From positions 4,026,520 through 4,090,519 of the forward strand of contig NC_054389.1 in NCBI RefSeq assembly GCF_001625195.1: a stretch of 64,000 bases of DNA, in the 5' to 3' direction. Both the position numbers and the translations under genes were made by a program. The DNA is from Drechmeria coniospora (taxonomy: Eukaryota > Ascomycota > Sordariomycetes > Hypocreales > Ophiocordycipitaceae). Positions 13,300 to 25,149 of this stretch are shown piece after piece. The notes below the pieces were generated by a model. It searched no databases. It was not told the DNA's origin and saw only the letters and a list, made by a program, of their open reading frames with translations. The stretch's first letter is position 1. Each line of letters starts with the position of its first letter.

Positions 13300-14402
13300 C
13301 TAGTAGAACAACAAGGCCAGCGGCTTCTTCTCATCCTCGTATCTCGTCTTCAGCTCGTCTGCCGCCAGCAAGCGGGCGAGCGGCATCAGGGTGTCCTTCA
13401 TGTCCATGACACCTCGCTTCTTCCCGTCGATGTGGGAGGCGTCGACGACGAGGCGTTGCAGGTTCTCGAGCGAGAGGGCGCCTAGGCAGGTCAGCAGGTC
13501 GTCGGCCCGTCGGGCAGCAGTCAAGGGCACCCACCGTGCTTGATCAGCTCGAACAGGCGGGCCGGCGTTCCGACGCCGATGCCGGACTTTCGATTCTGGA
13601 GGAAGGCGATCTGCTCCTCGACCTTCATGTGCTTGGCAAACTGCGGCATGGTGAGCATGCTTCATCAGGACAAGGGCGGCCGCAGGGCCTTGACGTACCA
13701 GCTTCGCCACGGTGTCATCTTTGCCGCAGGCGAACTTGCGAACGACTCTGCTCATACTTGTCAGCCGGGAGATGCAGCACAGCGGAGGCGGCCAAGGACG
13801 CCCGGCGGGTCCGGGAGGTTCGGGGGGTTCGTGCCTGGCAACGTCGGCCGCCCTCTGGCCAGCACCGGTGACGATGATGGTGTGGGGGGCGCCGTTCTTC
13901 TTGGGTGCCCTTTTCAGGCTCGCCGGATTATCGGCATGCTCCTCCAGAAAGTCGGCGAGCTTCTCCGTCGTTCTCGCATCGGCCCACGCCGTCGTCTCGC
14001 ATATCGAGCTGGCTGCCGGGCGATTCGGTCAGCCTTCGGCACGCAGTCTTTGGCATCCATCCCCCCTTTGCTCATCGCTCGAACGAGCTGGACGGTGGGC
14101 AGTCGTCGTCGGTCAGGCAGGTCACCCCGGCGGGCTGCTCTGCTCACTCACTCACCAGAGACGGTCAAGTCGGACAGCTCGACGGAACTCAGGTCCTTTC
14201 CAAACTTGGCCACCTGCTGGGCGAGGTGGTCGGCGAGCAGCTGGTTGTCCATGCGAGCGATCAGCTTGTTGATGCCGAGCTCGACGTCGTAGGCTTCGTC
14301 GTCATGCTTCGACCTCTTTGTCTTTCGCTTCTTGCCGACGGGCTTGGCCTCCGGTGTCGGAGGGGCAGACTCGGCCTGGCGCTTCCTGGGACGAGAAGAC
14401 AT
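13300..14402 (-). CDS. CMS1: CMS1-like 90S pre-ribosome protein
   Basis: The Cms1 family associates with the U3-containing 90S pre-ribosome in the nucleolus. Five exons are joined: 14156-14402, 13835-14012, 13699-13747, 13535-13640 and 13300-13481, giving 253 residues. Support includes a basic N-terminus (GKKRKTKRSKHDDEAYD), an ELGINKLIARMDNQLLADHL helix, the core HTIIVTGAGQRAADVAR, and GIGVGTPARLFELIKHG followed by LSLENLQRLVVDASHIDGKK. This resembles the helicase-like fold of the family without an ATP-binding P-loop. The second intron needs a GC donor (CAG|GCACGA) to give AADVAR-VVRKF. The ATG at 14402 is chosen because upstream in-frame sequence has none. Confidence 0.85.
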
Positions 14403-14589
14403 GGTCGGTCGGCCGAGTCGAGGTGAGGGCCCAAAGCGCAGGCGAAGAGTGGGAAAAAATGAAGCGGAGCGCCGGTGCAGCACAGTGCGGTGCTTGAAGG
14501 GGTGGTGCGCTGTACTTGGTGTGCTGTGTGCTGCGCGGTGGTGTGTGTTGGTCGTTGTGCGGTGGTGACGTGGCCGTCTTTAGAATTTT

Positions 14590-14890
14590 GCGTTTGCAGT
14601 ACTGTACTTTGTTTGGTACTTTGTATTGTGAGTGCAGTAAGTATTTCAGCGAAACGGGTGGGTGTCGAAGTACCTAGTTGTACTTGTGATGCAACGCAGT
14701 TACGCAGTACGGAGTAGGTAAAACTACTGTACTCCGTACAACTACGGTAATCCGTGCTACAAGAAACTCATATACTTGCAGTGGTACCTACATGTACTCC
14801 GTACGAAAACTTCATCCAAGTCCTGTGCAGTACATGTAAGAGGTACAGTGCATGATTAATTACTGTACAGTAAGTACTTCCGACTTACTC
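14590..14890. repeat. GTAC-rich island 4
   Basis: It sits just upstream of the CMS1-like gene. Words include GCAGTACGGAGTAGG, TACTGTACTCCGTACAAC, CATGTACTCCGTACG and GTACAGTAAGTAC. No gene is seen. Confidence 0.65.
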
Positions 14891-15350
14891 CCTACACTTG
14901 CAGTACGTCAGCGGGGCCTGTTTCGTGGTGAGGCGGGCTGCGAGCCTCGGGCCCTGTGGCTCTCGGCGGCTGTTCTGGTGCGAGGAAACATCTCTTCTGT
15001 TCAGCACTGTTCTGCTTTTCGCCCAGGCCGGGATACAGCATCCGACAAGCTGGGCATGGTGCACGATGAGCCAATCAATCTTACGGTGCCGAGGCTGCGT
15101 CGCCAACGGCTACGAGCGCACATGCTCATCTCGGTCCATGATGAGAAATGTTTGATTTGGTTCACGGTTGGATATGTTCAGATGACAGGCAGGCAGGCAT
15201 GTCCTTGGTCGACGACGGCCGCTCTGGCGGAACGACCCAATAGTCGACGACAGGCTCGAGCCGGCTCCTCTCCCTGTGACGGCGAGAAAAGAAAGAAAAG
15301 CAAACACCAAACGCCGTTCGGAAGCAAAGGGGCGAGGCTGACAGGGCCTC
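14891..15350. other. Intergenic, 3' side of SH3 gene
   Basis: No supported gene. It probably holds the 3' end of the SH3-protein transcript and upstream sequence of the CMS1-like gene. Confidence 0.4.
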
Positions 15351-16282
15351 TCAGAAGATGCTGTTGACAATGTTTCCGCCAATGGTCGCGCCGGCGCCAA
15401 AGATGGCAGCGTTGCCCAGCTTCTTGCCAAACTTCTTACCCAGCTCGCCGGCCTTGCCGCCGCCCTGCTGCGGCTCCTGCGGCGGCGGCGGCTGCTGGCT
15501 TCCCTCGGCGACGGCCATCGGCGGTACGTGGGCGTTGTACGGGTTCTGCTGCTGCGGCGGCGGCGGCGGACCCTGCGCGTACATTTGCTGCGGCGGCGGT
15601 CGGTAGGGAAGGCCGGCGACCGTCTTCTGCTCGGTCTCGACGAGGACGTAGTTGCGGGGGAAGATGCCCTGCTGGCCCGTGCGGAGGTTTTGGCCCATCC
15701 ACCAGTCCTGGTTCATGTACTCGTGCACGGCAATCCTGTCGTCCTTTTCAAATGCCATGTCGCGCGCGTCCGAGGCGCTGTAGCGGTAGAGCGCCCGCGC
15801 GTGGGCGATGGCGGGCCTCGCGTCGCGGAGGGGCGGGTTCGGCGGCGGCGTGGCCTCGTACGACGGCGGTGCCGGAGACGGGCACGGCTGGCCGGCTCCG
15901 CCGTTGGAGCCCAGCATGGGCGAGGGTTGCCTGCCGCCTTCGCCGTTGACGCTCGACACGGGCGTGCCGGGACCGGGCGCGGGCGACAAGGTGCTGTTCG
16001 CTGCCGTCACCGTCGGCGCCGCCGTCGTCGTGGCCGTCGCCGATGTCGAGGTGCGGAGGGGGCCGGAAAGGGGCGATTCTTCCGGCAAGGCGCCGTGGAT
16101 CTGCTCGAAGACGGCGTCGTTGATGACGCCCTTTTCCAGCAGATTTTCCAGTTCCTGCGAGCCGCCCGTCGTTAGACGAACTTGCCGAGCGCGGGAAACG
16201 TAGGACGGGGCATACATACCGTCTTGATGGTGCGGAGCGACCGGTTGGCCTCCATAATCGTATGGCGGTCGACGGACACCAT
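15351..16282 (-). CDS. SH3-domain protein, Lsb1/Pin3-like
   Basis: This is probably a regulator of actin patch/Las17 (WASP) activity in the cytoplasm, by analogy with yeast Lsb1 and Pin3. Two exons (16220-16282 and 15351-16154, with a 65-nt intron) give 288 residues. The N-terminus MVSVDRHTIMEANRSLRTIK continues after splicing into ELENLLEKGVINDAVFEQIHGALP, a conserved helical segment of the family. An Ala/Thr/Pro-rich linker follows, then one SH3 domain (ALYRYSASDARDMAFEKDDR through DWWMGQN and GIFPRNYV). The rest is a Pro/Gln-rich stretch with YRPPPQQMYAQGPPPPP and a glycine-rich tail ending NIVNSIF. The canonical ALYDF is ALYRY here. Confidence 0.87.
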
Positions 16283-16560
16283 GGTGAGGGAGCAGTAGAC
16301 GCGTGCTTTGTCGTCGGTGGCGTTGCAGCGGCGAGGAGGCGATGATGGCCGGTTGTCTGGGCAAGATGAACGTCGGGACGGACAGGCAACGTCAACCTCG
16401 TCGATTCGAAGGTAGTCGGGATGAAGGTCGCTAGTTTGGCCCCATGGCAAGTGGGTGAGAGAGTGGTTCCATCGCCAGGCTGACGGCACCCCGCCACCGC
16501 ATTGCCCCTCCACGTGCAACGGCTCCGCCACAGAGGACGGATGGCGCTGTTTCTTGTTTC

Positions 16561-16770
16561 ACCCGTACTGTATTAATAAGGATGCAAATACGGAGTACGG
16601 ATAGGGAGTACAGTTATTGGTGCACGTGCTGTAATAATAGTTGCACGCACAGTAATGGGTGCACGTACAGCAATAGGTGCACGTACGGTAATAGGTGCAC
16701 GTACAGTAATAGGTGCACGTACAGTACTTGCGTGAGGTAATTGCACTGTACGGAGTACTCCGTACTCCAA
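16561..16770. repeat. 18-bp satellite-like array and GTAC palindrome
   Basis: About six degenerate copies of an 18-bp unit (ATAGGTGCACGTACAGTA) span 16616-16726. They are followed at 16748-16765 by the perfect palindrome GTACGGAGTACTCCGTAC. Translated frames show only a repeated RAPITV artefact. Confidence 0.8.
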
Positions 16771-16859
16771 TCATGCAACGTCGCTCAAAGACTGATCAAA
16801 GCTGGGGCACCTACTCTTCCCTACCCTATACCGATGATTTTGCCCAGGATTTTCCAATT

Positions 16860-17050
16860 GGCACAGTACAATATTACTGCGTACACAACTTGGATAATGG
16901 CCACAATGGGCATCACAAAAAATGATTCGTGGCGAGAGTAATGGGACGGAGGCATGAATAGGTCGCAACGCACCTCGTCTGTCGGCCGTCGACTTGCACA
17001 TGGCCTTGAGCTGATGGAAGATCGTCGCCTCGGCCTCAATGTGGGCGTAG
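16860..17050 (-). pseudogene. Decayed fragment of 2-methylcitrate dehydratase
   Basis: On the minus strand the region reads [16 protein letters not shown], closely matching [16 protein letters not shown] in the intact enzyme directly upstream. At nucleotide level about 56 bp (about 16985-17040) match the intact copy (about 17798-17853) with only a handful of differences, and similarity fades to either side. It has no start, no complete domain, and the frame is lost downstream. It looks like an old partial tandem duplication. Confidence 0.75.
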
Positions 17051-17262
17051 CATGAACTTGGCGCCAAGGAGGGTGTGCATGTCAAGGTCCCAAACCGCCC
17101 AACATCATGTTGAGCGCCTTGGGTGCTCGGCGACACATCTGACGATGCACCGAGGTCGCATGACGCGGGATTCATGTGCGCCTGTATTGAAACTCCCTGT
17201 CTGGCTAGCTACTCGACGCGGGCGCGGGTGCTTTTCGCTCCTCCTCCCGTGATGACCACCTT

Positions 17263-19165
17263 TTACAGAAACTTGCTCTCCTTGACGGCGTAGAGGTCGA
17301 CGTACTCGTCGACAGACATGCTCTCGAGCTTCTTGCTGTCGAGGCTGAGCTTCACGAGCTCCTCGACGCGGGCCTCGGGCAGGTGGGGGGCGAGGTGGCG
17401 CTTGTACTTGGCGAGGATCACCGGCTTGGCCTCCTCGCGGCGCAGGCGGTGGCCGAGGGGCGCCTCGACGACCACCTCGTCCAGGACGGTGCCGTCGTTG
17501 AGCTCGACCGTCAGCGCGTTGGAGATGGTCCGGAGCTGGGGGTCGTGGTAGTCCTTGGTGTACTGGGGGTCCTCGACGCACTTGATCTTCTGGCGCAGGG
17601 ACTCGACGAGGGCCGACGTGGCCGCCTCGCCGCCGTCGGTGTAGTCGGTGGCCTCGAGCCGGCCGAAGACGAGCATGACGGAGCACATGTACTGGATGCA
17701 GTGGTCGCGGTCGGCAAAGTTGTCCATGGGCTTGAACTGCTTGTCGATGATGCGGATGCAGGCCTCGTGGGTCCGGCAGGTGACGGCCTTGATGTCGGCC
17801 GCCGACTTGCCCATGGCCTTGAGCTGATGGAAGATTTTCTCCGAGGCCTCGACGGCCGTCTGGGAGTGGAACTCGGCTGGCGCTCGCGTCAGCAGGCTGC
17901 GCCCCTCGACCGCGGGCGGGGGCCGAGGAAAAGGGAAAGGAAGGGGAAGGGGACGGGGGAGGGCGGGAGACGGGAGGACGGGCGGGCAGACGGGAGGACG
18001 GGCGGCGTACCGGGGTAGGAGACCTTGAAGAGGACGTTCTCCATGACGTAGCTGCCGTAGGGGCGCTGAAACTCAAACTTCTTGCCCTTGAAGAGGACGT
18101 CGTAGAAGCCCCAGACGGGGGCCGAGAGGACGGTGGGAACGCCCTGCTCGCCCTTCATGACCTTGAGGGCGAGGTTGACGGCGCGCTGGCAGGCGTCGCC
18201 GGCGGCCCAGGACTTGCGGGACATGGTGTTGGGCGAGTGGCGGTAGGTCCGCAGCGACTGACCGTCGACCCAAGCCTGGGTGACGGCGTCGGCGATCTGC
18301 TTCTCGCCGAGGCCGAGCATCTTGGAGACGACGGCGGTCGAGGCCACCTTGACGAGGACGACGTGGTCGAGGCCGACCTTGTTGTACGAGTTGAGCAGGG
18401 CGAGGCAGCCCTGAATCTCGTGCGCCTTGATCATGGCCTCGAGCACGTCCTTGACGGTGAAGATCTTGCCGCCGGCGAGCCGGCCGCCGCTCTTGTTGGT
18501 GCGGTTGATCCAGTCGGCGACGGCGAGGATGGCGCCGAGGTTGTCGGAAGGATGACCCCACTCGGCCGCGAGCCAGCAGTCGTTAAAGTCGAGCCAGCGG
18601 ATCATGGCGCCGATGTTGAACGCCCCGTTCACCGGGTCCAGCACAAAGGGCGTGCCGGGCACCTTGGTGCCGTTGGGGACGACGGTGCCCGGCACGACGG
18701 GGCCGAGGAGCTTGGTGCACTCCTTGAAGCGCAGACCCTCGAGGCCGCAGCCGAGGGTGTCGAGGAGGATCCATCGGGCCGTGTCGAACTGGAAGAGGGT
18801 GGTCAGCGCAGGCCCAACGGCTCGCTCGGGGCCGGGAGGGGGGCAGGTCGTGGACGCCGAGACGACCGTCGACGTACGGCCAGCTCGGAGTCTATGGGTT
18901 TGTTGGCGACATAGTCGGCAATGTCCTTGATCTCGGGATCGTACTCGCGCGGTTGGGAGGCCATGGCGGGTGCTGCCGATGATTGCACGGTCGAGGTGGA
19001 AAAATGGCTGCGGGAGGAGGAGGAGGAGGATTGAAGCGAGGACGGCGAGCGACTCGCGGCGCCGAAGCAGGCCGAAGTGCGGGCGAGGCCACGCAGACGC
19101 TGGGGCTGGGGCTGAAGGCGAAGCTGCTTCGACGCCGTCCGCAAGCTTCGTTGGACGGCAGACAT
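17263..19165 (-). CDS. prpD: 2-methylcitrate dehydratase (MmgE/PrpD family), mitochondrial
   Basis: The enzyme dehydrates 2-methylcitrate to 2-methyl-cis-aconitate in the methylcitrate cycle, which disposes of propionyl-CoA. Three exons (18878-19165, 18011-18788, 17263-17876) give 559 residues, near the family's usual size plus a targeting peptide. The first 65 or so residues are rich in Arg, Ser and Gln with almost no acid, consistent with mitochondrial import. Family blocks include [60 protein letters not shown] in adjoining pieces, and [16 protein letters not shown]. Both introns are GT-AG and join in frame (ELA|FDTARW and SYP|AEFHSQ). A decayed partial copy lies just past its 3' end. No other propionate gene is adjacent. 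Confidence 0.93.
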
Positions 19166-19439
19166 GACGGATGCAGGAAACAAAGGCCGATCAATGCACC
19201 TCGGCGATGAGTAGGCCGGCTCGGGAAGTGGACGAAGCGGAAGGGAGGCGAGGAGGAAAATCAAGCGGCAACGAGCGACGGCCTGCTGGACAATTGTTCA
19301 ATTCTTGCTTCCTGGGTGGACGAAGCTGGCAAGCTGGCATTCTGGCTGAGTGGATTCCCGCTTTTGCCTGGTTGGCTGCTTTCCTTGCAACCGAGAGGTC
19401 CTTTTTGCCGGCGCATGCCGAGCCGCCTCGGTTAAGATG

Positions 19440-21310
19440 GTACCTGAATGTGCCTGATACAAGTACCTGAATGTACCCAAAGTACGGTTACGCGTACCGC
19501 GCTGTGGGATTTGGTGCACGCCGCACAGCGGGGATGAGCAAGAGTACCTGCAAGTGATGGCAGAGATACCTTGGAAGTACTCGCGCTGGAGCAAACTCTG
19601 CGAGTTGGCCGAGCCTTGTCCCTTGGGGTCCTTTCCGTTGATGGGCGCCTGGAAATACTCCGTAAAGTACTGTAAGCAGGTATTACAAGTATGTGCCGTT
19701 TGGATTTTGTTCCTATTTTGTACCAGGGAAAAATCCACACTGCAGAATGAATGTAATAATTTTACATGCAATGATTCGTCTCACTTGCGGACAGGACTTG
19801 ATGAGTTTCTGGCACAGGTGTCTGCCACATATTACAAGTAGTGGTACTCCGTACTGTACTCCGTACTTGTATGTGCTTTCAACAGGATGACGCCCTACAA
19901 CTTGTACCGTAATTACATGTACATGTACTCCGTACAGTACAGAGTACCTCTTACTTACTCTGTGCTCCACACGAGAAAGAAAGTAAGTAATTAATACTTA
20001 CTTACTTACGTTGTACTCCGTACTCCGTACTATTAGGTGTACATGTAATTACAAGTAGGTGAACTCCGTACAAGCAAGTAGATGTAGAGTACGGTATAAG
20101 TAATAATCCGCCCATGTGTGTAACACTCCGTTTGCTATTACGCGCACAGCACGGAGTACTTACATGTACAACCAGTTGTACATACTGTACATGTGCACTG
20201 TGAATGTACCTACGGTACTTGCAGGTATTCGCCTCGCCCAAGTGCTCTGTAGTATTACAGTACTTGTCCATGTACATGCGCAGTGTGCACGGATACTTGT
20301 ATTTTCCTGGGCACCCAAGTAATAATTATTGCTTATTACTTGCATGCACCACGCCTTGGCAAGGCGAGGGAAGACGGGAGGCTGACAGAAATGTGCGCGG
20401 TGGCGGTTCCGAGGGTCAGGTGACCATCGAGTACGAGTAATGAGCTTCCATGTGCAAATACACCTATATTCCCTACACAAGGACACTGTACTCGAAGTAC
20501 TTAATGTGCGCAAACTGCAACTACATATACTGCCAAATACGAGAACATCTACGGAATACCGTACAAGTACAATGTACAAGAGTAACCTCGTGATACAAGT
20601 GCTCCGCCGTACGAGTAAGGCAGGACGAAATGACGGAATCCAGAAATGTGCCCTCAAGTATTATTACTCCGTACAGGAGGTTGATTACTTACTTAAGTAG
20701 TTGGTAAGTAAGTTAGTAGTTGTATGCATGTATTGTGCATGCTGTAATATGGAGTACGGAGGACACCTACCCCTACGTGCTGGATTGTAACCTGTGCTGC
20801 AGTATTAACACTAGCCCAACGTGGGCTCCGTTTGACAGCACGATCAAGTACATGTACTTACGCAGTACTCCGTACATGCCCTTCCCATGGTGTTGACATG
20901 CATTAAGCATTACTGATCACAAAGTACATCTTGGTTCTAGTACTACTCGGGCAAGACGCTAGCTTAGTATTGTGCTGTACCTGCACTTGTACATGTACAC
21001 CAACTTAAGTATAGGCTGGTACAAGTACTCCGTAATCGAGCAATAATACAGTATTAGTGTACGGACAAGTAATACAGTACAAGTGTACTCCGTACTGTAC
21101 TCCGTCAATATAAGTACTTACCACTATTAGTTGTACAGTAAGTACTTACACGTAAAAGTACTTGGTACTTGTACTTATACATATACGTATTCTTACAGCA
21201 AGTACTCCGTAATCCATAGTATATACTACCCGTCACGTTTAACTACTAGGTAAGTAATATTACCTACATACCAGTACAAGTAGGAGTAGTACTTCATACT
21301 TGTACACCCA
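19440..21310. repeat. GTAC-rich island 5, the longest in the window
   Basis: About 1.9 kb contains dense TACTCCGTACTCCGTAC, AAGTACTTAC, TACATGTAC and GTACGGAGTAC words in both orientations, including repeated ACTTACTTAC near 19980-20010. All open frames are word-repeat artefacts. No gene is supported. It separates prpD from the Ran exchange factor. Confidence 0.75.
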
Positions 21311-22656
21311 GTACCACAGAATCAAGCCACCAAGGCACGAGGTGTTTGCAGTTCGAATCTGGTGATTATCACCTACTGTACCTGTACCTTTCCTGCCCAA
21401 GGAACACAATCGGGATCCCGCAGTGAATGTCGACGTATCATGTTCAGATCTGGTAGAGTGCGGCAGTGTTAGGCACAAAGGTGACGTGAAAGAGCGAGGC
21501 ATGTCGCGCTCCGTCCGTCTCACCCACGAGCCTTGCCATCCTCGAACGCGCTCCGTTGCTCCTTGAATCGCCACCACGTTGCTGCACAGCTCCTACTGCC
21601 ACTGGATCCATCAAGACGCCGATGATGACACGAGAACATGTGTCAATGTAGAGCATGACTCGAAAGCCCCCTAATCACAATCAAACACGTACGGCGTACG
21701 GGGGGGTTGGCGAACGGTGCTTGCTGCCGGGGCCGCTGTCCTTGCCATCCAGTTGGGCACCAGACAGGGGCATCTGCTGCATGATTGCTCGGTGATGCGC
21801 ATTACCAAGGGCTTCCACCTGCATGCTCTCGTGTCTGTAGTCGCTCACCGTTGGACCTTTTCCATGACCAACAAGCATCTACTACTTGGCCCGGGCATGG
21901 ATAGTCTGGTTCGGACGCAAGTCCATTCGCTCCCCGCCTTGACCGGCAACAGACTTGCAACACCTCATGCGCACGACTGCATAATCTGCGACCAACAGCA
22001 GAGCCTGCGCCGTATCACCAACGGCGAACCGAACCTCGGTCGGTACCCATCCGTATCTCCATCTAATACCAGGTGTCGACTGGGTACTGTACGTGCCGCA
22101 TGCCCGGTGCCCCTCTCGCCGGGTCCTCGTAGCCTGCATCGACGTCGAGCACCAACTGCTCGTACATGCCTCGTACCGAGTACTAAGCCGGTCTTCCACG
22201 ATGAAACGGCTAGCAGGTACTAGATGGTATTCCTCCATGCTGGGTGCGGACGGCGACAGGAACGAGAACGAGTTGTGTCCGCAAACCCCTTTCATCGTTG
22301 GCAGGCGACCAAATGAATAGAAAAGGCCGTGCAAAGACGAGCGAGCAGACGGCCGAAAGCCAGGAGATATCCATTGCGTGGCTGGGGTCGCACGGTATGC
22401 AACGAGGTCGTCATCGCATCGGCGAGGCAACCCGACGTTACCACCATGTCGTGCCGGTCAGGCCATTCGCGCGGCCCAAAGTCAGGCCGAGTCTCAAAAC
22501 ACCTACCCGCCGCGCCTCCGTCACCTACCATCATATGTTGGTACCCCTCGCTCGCCGCTCTTTCCGCACCGGCCTGCTACGCAGCCTTCAAGCACTACTG
22601 CCTGCTCCATATCCGCTTCGAAACGAGGGACCTTTCGTCCGGCATCGCCGACGAGA
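21311..22656. other. Intergenic upstream of the Ran exchange factor
   Basis: No gene can be supported. A minus-strand frame at 21444-21656 begins LYIDTCSRVIIGVLMDP, faintly resembling an integrase-core strand, but it is too short to call. A 182-residue minus-strand frame (21882-22430) has no recognisable domain. Confidence 0.4.
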
Positions 22657-24360
22657 ATGCCATCGCGCAATCGAGGTTCGAGAAAGAAAGGCGTCAACGC
22701 TGGCGGGAGGACGAAGACTTTGCAGAGGCTTGTTGTGCCGAGTGAGTCTGCGCTGCCATGACCTCTCTCGGTGTCTGTCCCTGCCGGCCCTTGCTCTGCC
22801 GTGTTGCTCAACCGTATTCTCGTATTCAGAAACCGTCGAGGCTCGCGAGGGGTCTTCCGGCGGCATCATCCAAGTTGCTTCCGCCACCTCCTCCACCCGG
22901 ACGGCATCGACAAGGGGGACTGGCGATCGGAGCGAGATTCGGATCAGATCGACCATCGGCGGAGGGCCTCGGCGGAGGCGAACACGGCCGAGTCCGTCGG
23001 GAATCAATCAAACCCCGACCAACGTCCTCCAGGTTTTCGTCTTCGGTTGCGGCGAAAATGGCGAGCTCGGCCTCGGCTCGATGCGCACAACAGCGCACCG
23101 TCCTTGTGCCAACCCCTTTCTCAAACCTGGCGACCCGTTCAAGCTACACGTCGTGCGTATTGCGTGCGGCGGTATGCATACGGTCGCCTTGACGGCGGAC
23201 AACATGATCGTCACGTGGGGCGTCAACGACAACGACGCCCTGGGAAGGAACACCGACTGGAACGGCGGCGGCTGGCTCGACTTTGAGCCGGACGGGGAGA
23301 ATGGAGAGCTGAACCCGTTCGAATCGACGCCGACGGCGATTCCGGCAGAGGCGTTCCCCCTCGACACGACCTTTGTCGACGTCGCCGCCGGGGACAGCTG
23401 CAGCTTCGCGCTCACCGCCACCGGCCTCGTGTATGGATGGGGTACATTTCGAGTAGGCCGCGGCTCGTGCATCTCGAGGTCCATCATTCCTGCCGCTCTG
23501 ACTGATCAGCACAGGATCCCGACGGCAGGGAGGGTTTTGGCTACGCTCCGAACGGAACTCGCATCCAGAGACAAGCCACGCCGACGCTCGTTGTGGGCCT
23601 CGAGAACATTACCCAAATCACCTGCGGCGCGAACCATGCTCTCGCCCTCGACCTGGCCGGCAACATCTGGGCCTGGGGCTCGGGCCATCAAAATCAATTC
23701 GGTCGTCGCCTTTTCGGACGCCACAAGGACGGTCTCCGGCCGCACCCTGTCCGGTGGTGCCGCAAAGGGGCGAGATACATTGCCTGCGGAGAGTACCACT
23801 GCTTCGCCGTCGATCGAAAGGATGACGTTTGGGGATGGGGCTTGAACAGCTTTGGCGAGGCCGGTGATGCCACGACGGCGGGAACCAACTCGGCCCTTTT
23901 GCCTTGCCCGAGGAAAATCCAGCATCTCTGCGGCAGAGGAGTTACCGTGCTCGACGGCGGCGCCCATCACTCGGCCGCCGTGACGGCCGACGGCCAGTGT
24001 CTCGTCTGGGGTCGCATCGACAGCGGCCAGCTCGGCATCGACTTCACCGCCAGCCAGCTGCAAGACCCGACCCTCATCCGATGCGACGCACGCGGCAGGG
24101 CGCGCATTTGCCTTTGGCCCACCGTCGTTCCAAACATTGGCAAGGGCGTGCACGTCGCCTGCGGAAGCGACCATACGATATTCGTCAACGAGCACGGCCA
24201 CGCCTTCGCTTCCGGGTTCGGCTCCGAGGGCCAACTTGGCCTTGGGTCGGATGCCGACGTTTGTATTGCGCAGCGAATCGCGAGCGAGGACGTGAAAGGC
24301 CGCTTTCTGACCTGGGCCGGGGCGGGTGGACAGTTTTCTGTCGTTGCCGGACCAGCCTGA
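22657..24360 (+). CDS. pim1: RCC1/Pim1-type Ran guanine-nucleotide exchange factor
   Basis: It charges the Ran GTPase with GTP on chromatin, driving nuclear transport and spindle/nuclear-envelope events. Three exons (22657-22741, 22830-23452, 23515-24360) give 517 residues. The short first exon encodes a basic start (MPSRNRGSRKKGVNAGGRTK), fitting the nuclear N-terminus of the family. Seven-bladed RCC1 repeats follow: VFVFGCGENGELGLG, CGGMHTVALTADN, TWGVNDNDALGR, GDSCSFALT, CGANHALALD, CGEYHCFAVD, GGAHHSAAVT, CGSDHTIFVN and a final GSEGQLGLGSD. The second intron falls between WGTFR and DPDG, keeping frame. The N-terminal start is the least certain part, as upstream frame stays open; it was chosen by splice logic and charge. 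Confidence 0.9.
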
Positions 24361-25149
24361 GCGGAGCGACCGTCTCTCGCCTCTCGTTCCTACCCCCTCA
24401 CCCCCTGATGATGCCTCCGTATTTTGCCCTCGTTGGCGTGCGTTTGATTCTCGCTCTCGACTTCGATGAGCGCTGGGGCGGCGGCGACATCGACGAGGGT
24501 TCGGACCAAGCCAGATAGTACGACGTGATACGACGTCCGAGAAGGAAGAATCCGAATCTGCTCTCTCTCGGCTTGTAGTTTACCGCAGAAGACTTCTTCC
24601 GACTCTGCATTGCCTCTCCACATCACCGGGACTGTCTTTGTTATTGGATTCAAAGGTAGGAACGCCGTGGCGACAATAGTTGGGGAGCCCGCCTGGCGTG
24701 GAAGGAGAGTTGCATATTCTTCATCAGTAGCGTACGTACTCATCGAAGCACTCGCCACTGCAGGAAGTCTTTGCACCGTCGCGGATGCCACTGTCGTGAC
24801 GCGATGGGCTTCTGCGAGCTCGCGAAGATGGAACGAACGACCGTGGAGGACGAGGGAGCCAGGCTCGAGGGCCGGGCAGTGGTTCCTGTGATGAGGAGGC
24901 AAAAATTGGCGAGGCCTAAAAACTGGCCAGGTGGTGGATTTACAGGCTGCGTATGGAGGAACTTTGTCACATTTTGGACACTTTTTGCTAGTGGTGGCGG
25001 CATCAGTAGGTTACCTGCTGTGCTGTAGGGCGCCTGGGAGGTGAACGGCCAGCACGGCCGTAGGATTGATGGATGCTGCCTGCTACTTGCCCAGGTGCGA
25101 GGTCGATGCCGCAGCACCTCTGCCTACTAGGTACTATTAAGTACAGTAG
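24361..25149. other. Intergenic, no clear gene
   Basis: A minus-strand open frame (24390-24902) includes an internal ATG reading MSTYATDEEYATLLPRQAG. It has no recognised domain, and I do not call it. Confidence 0.35.

Noticed and set aside
21320..21375. tRNA-like T-arm word GTTCGAATC in a cloverleaf-sized context
   Set aside because: The T-stem pairs only about three bases, and no matching acceptor, D or anticodon stems could be folded.
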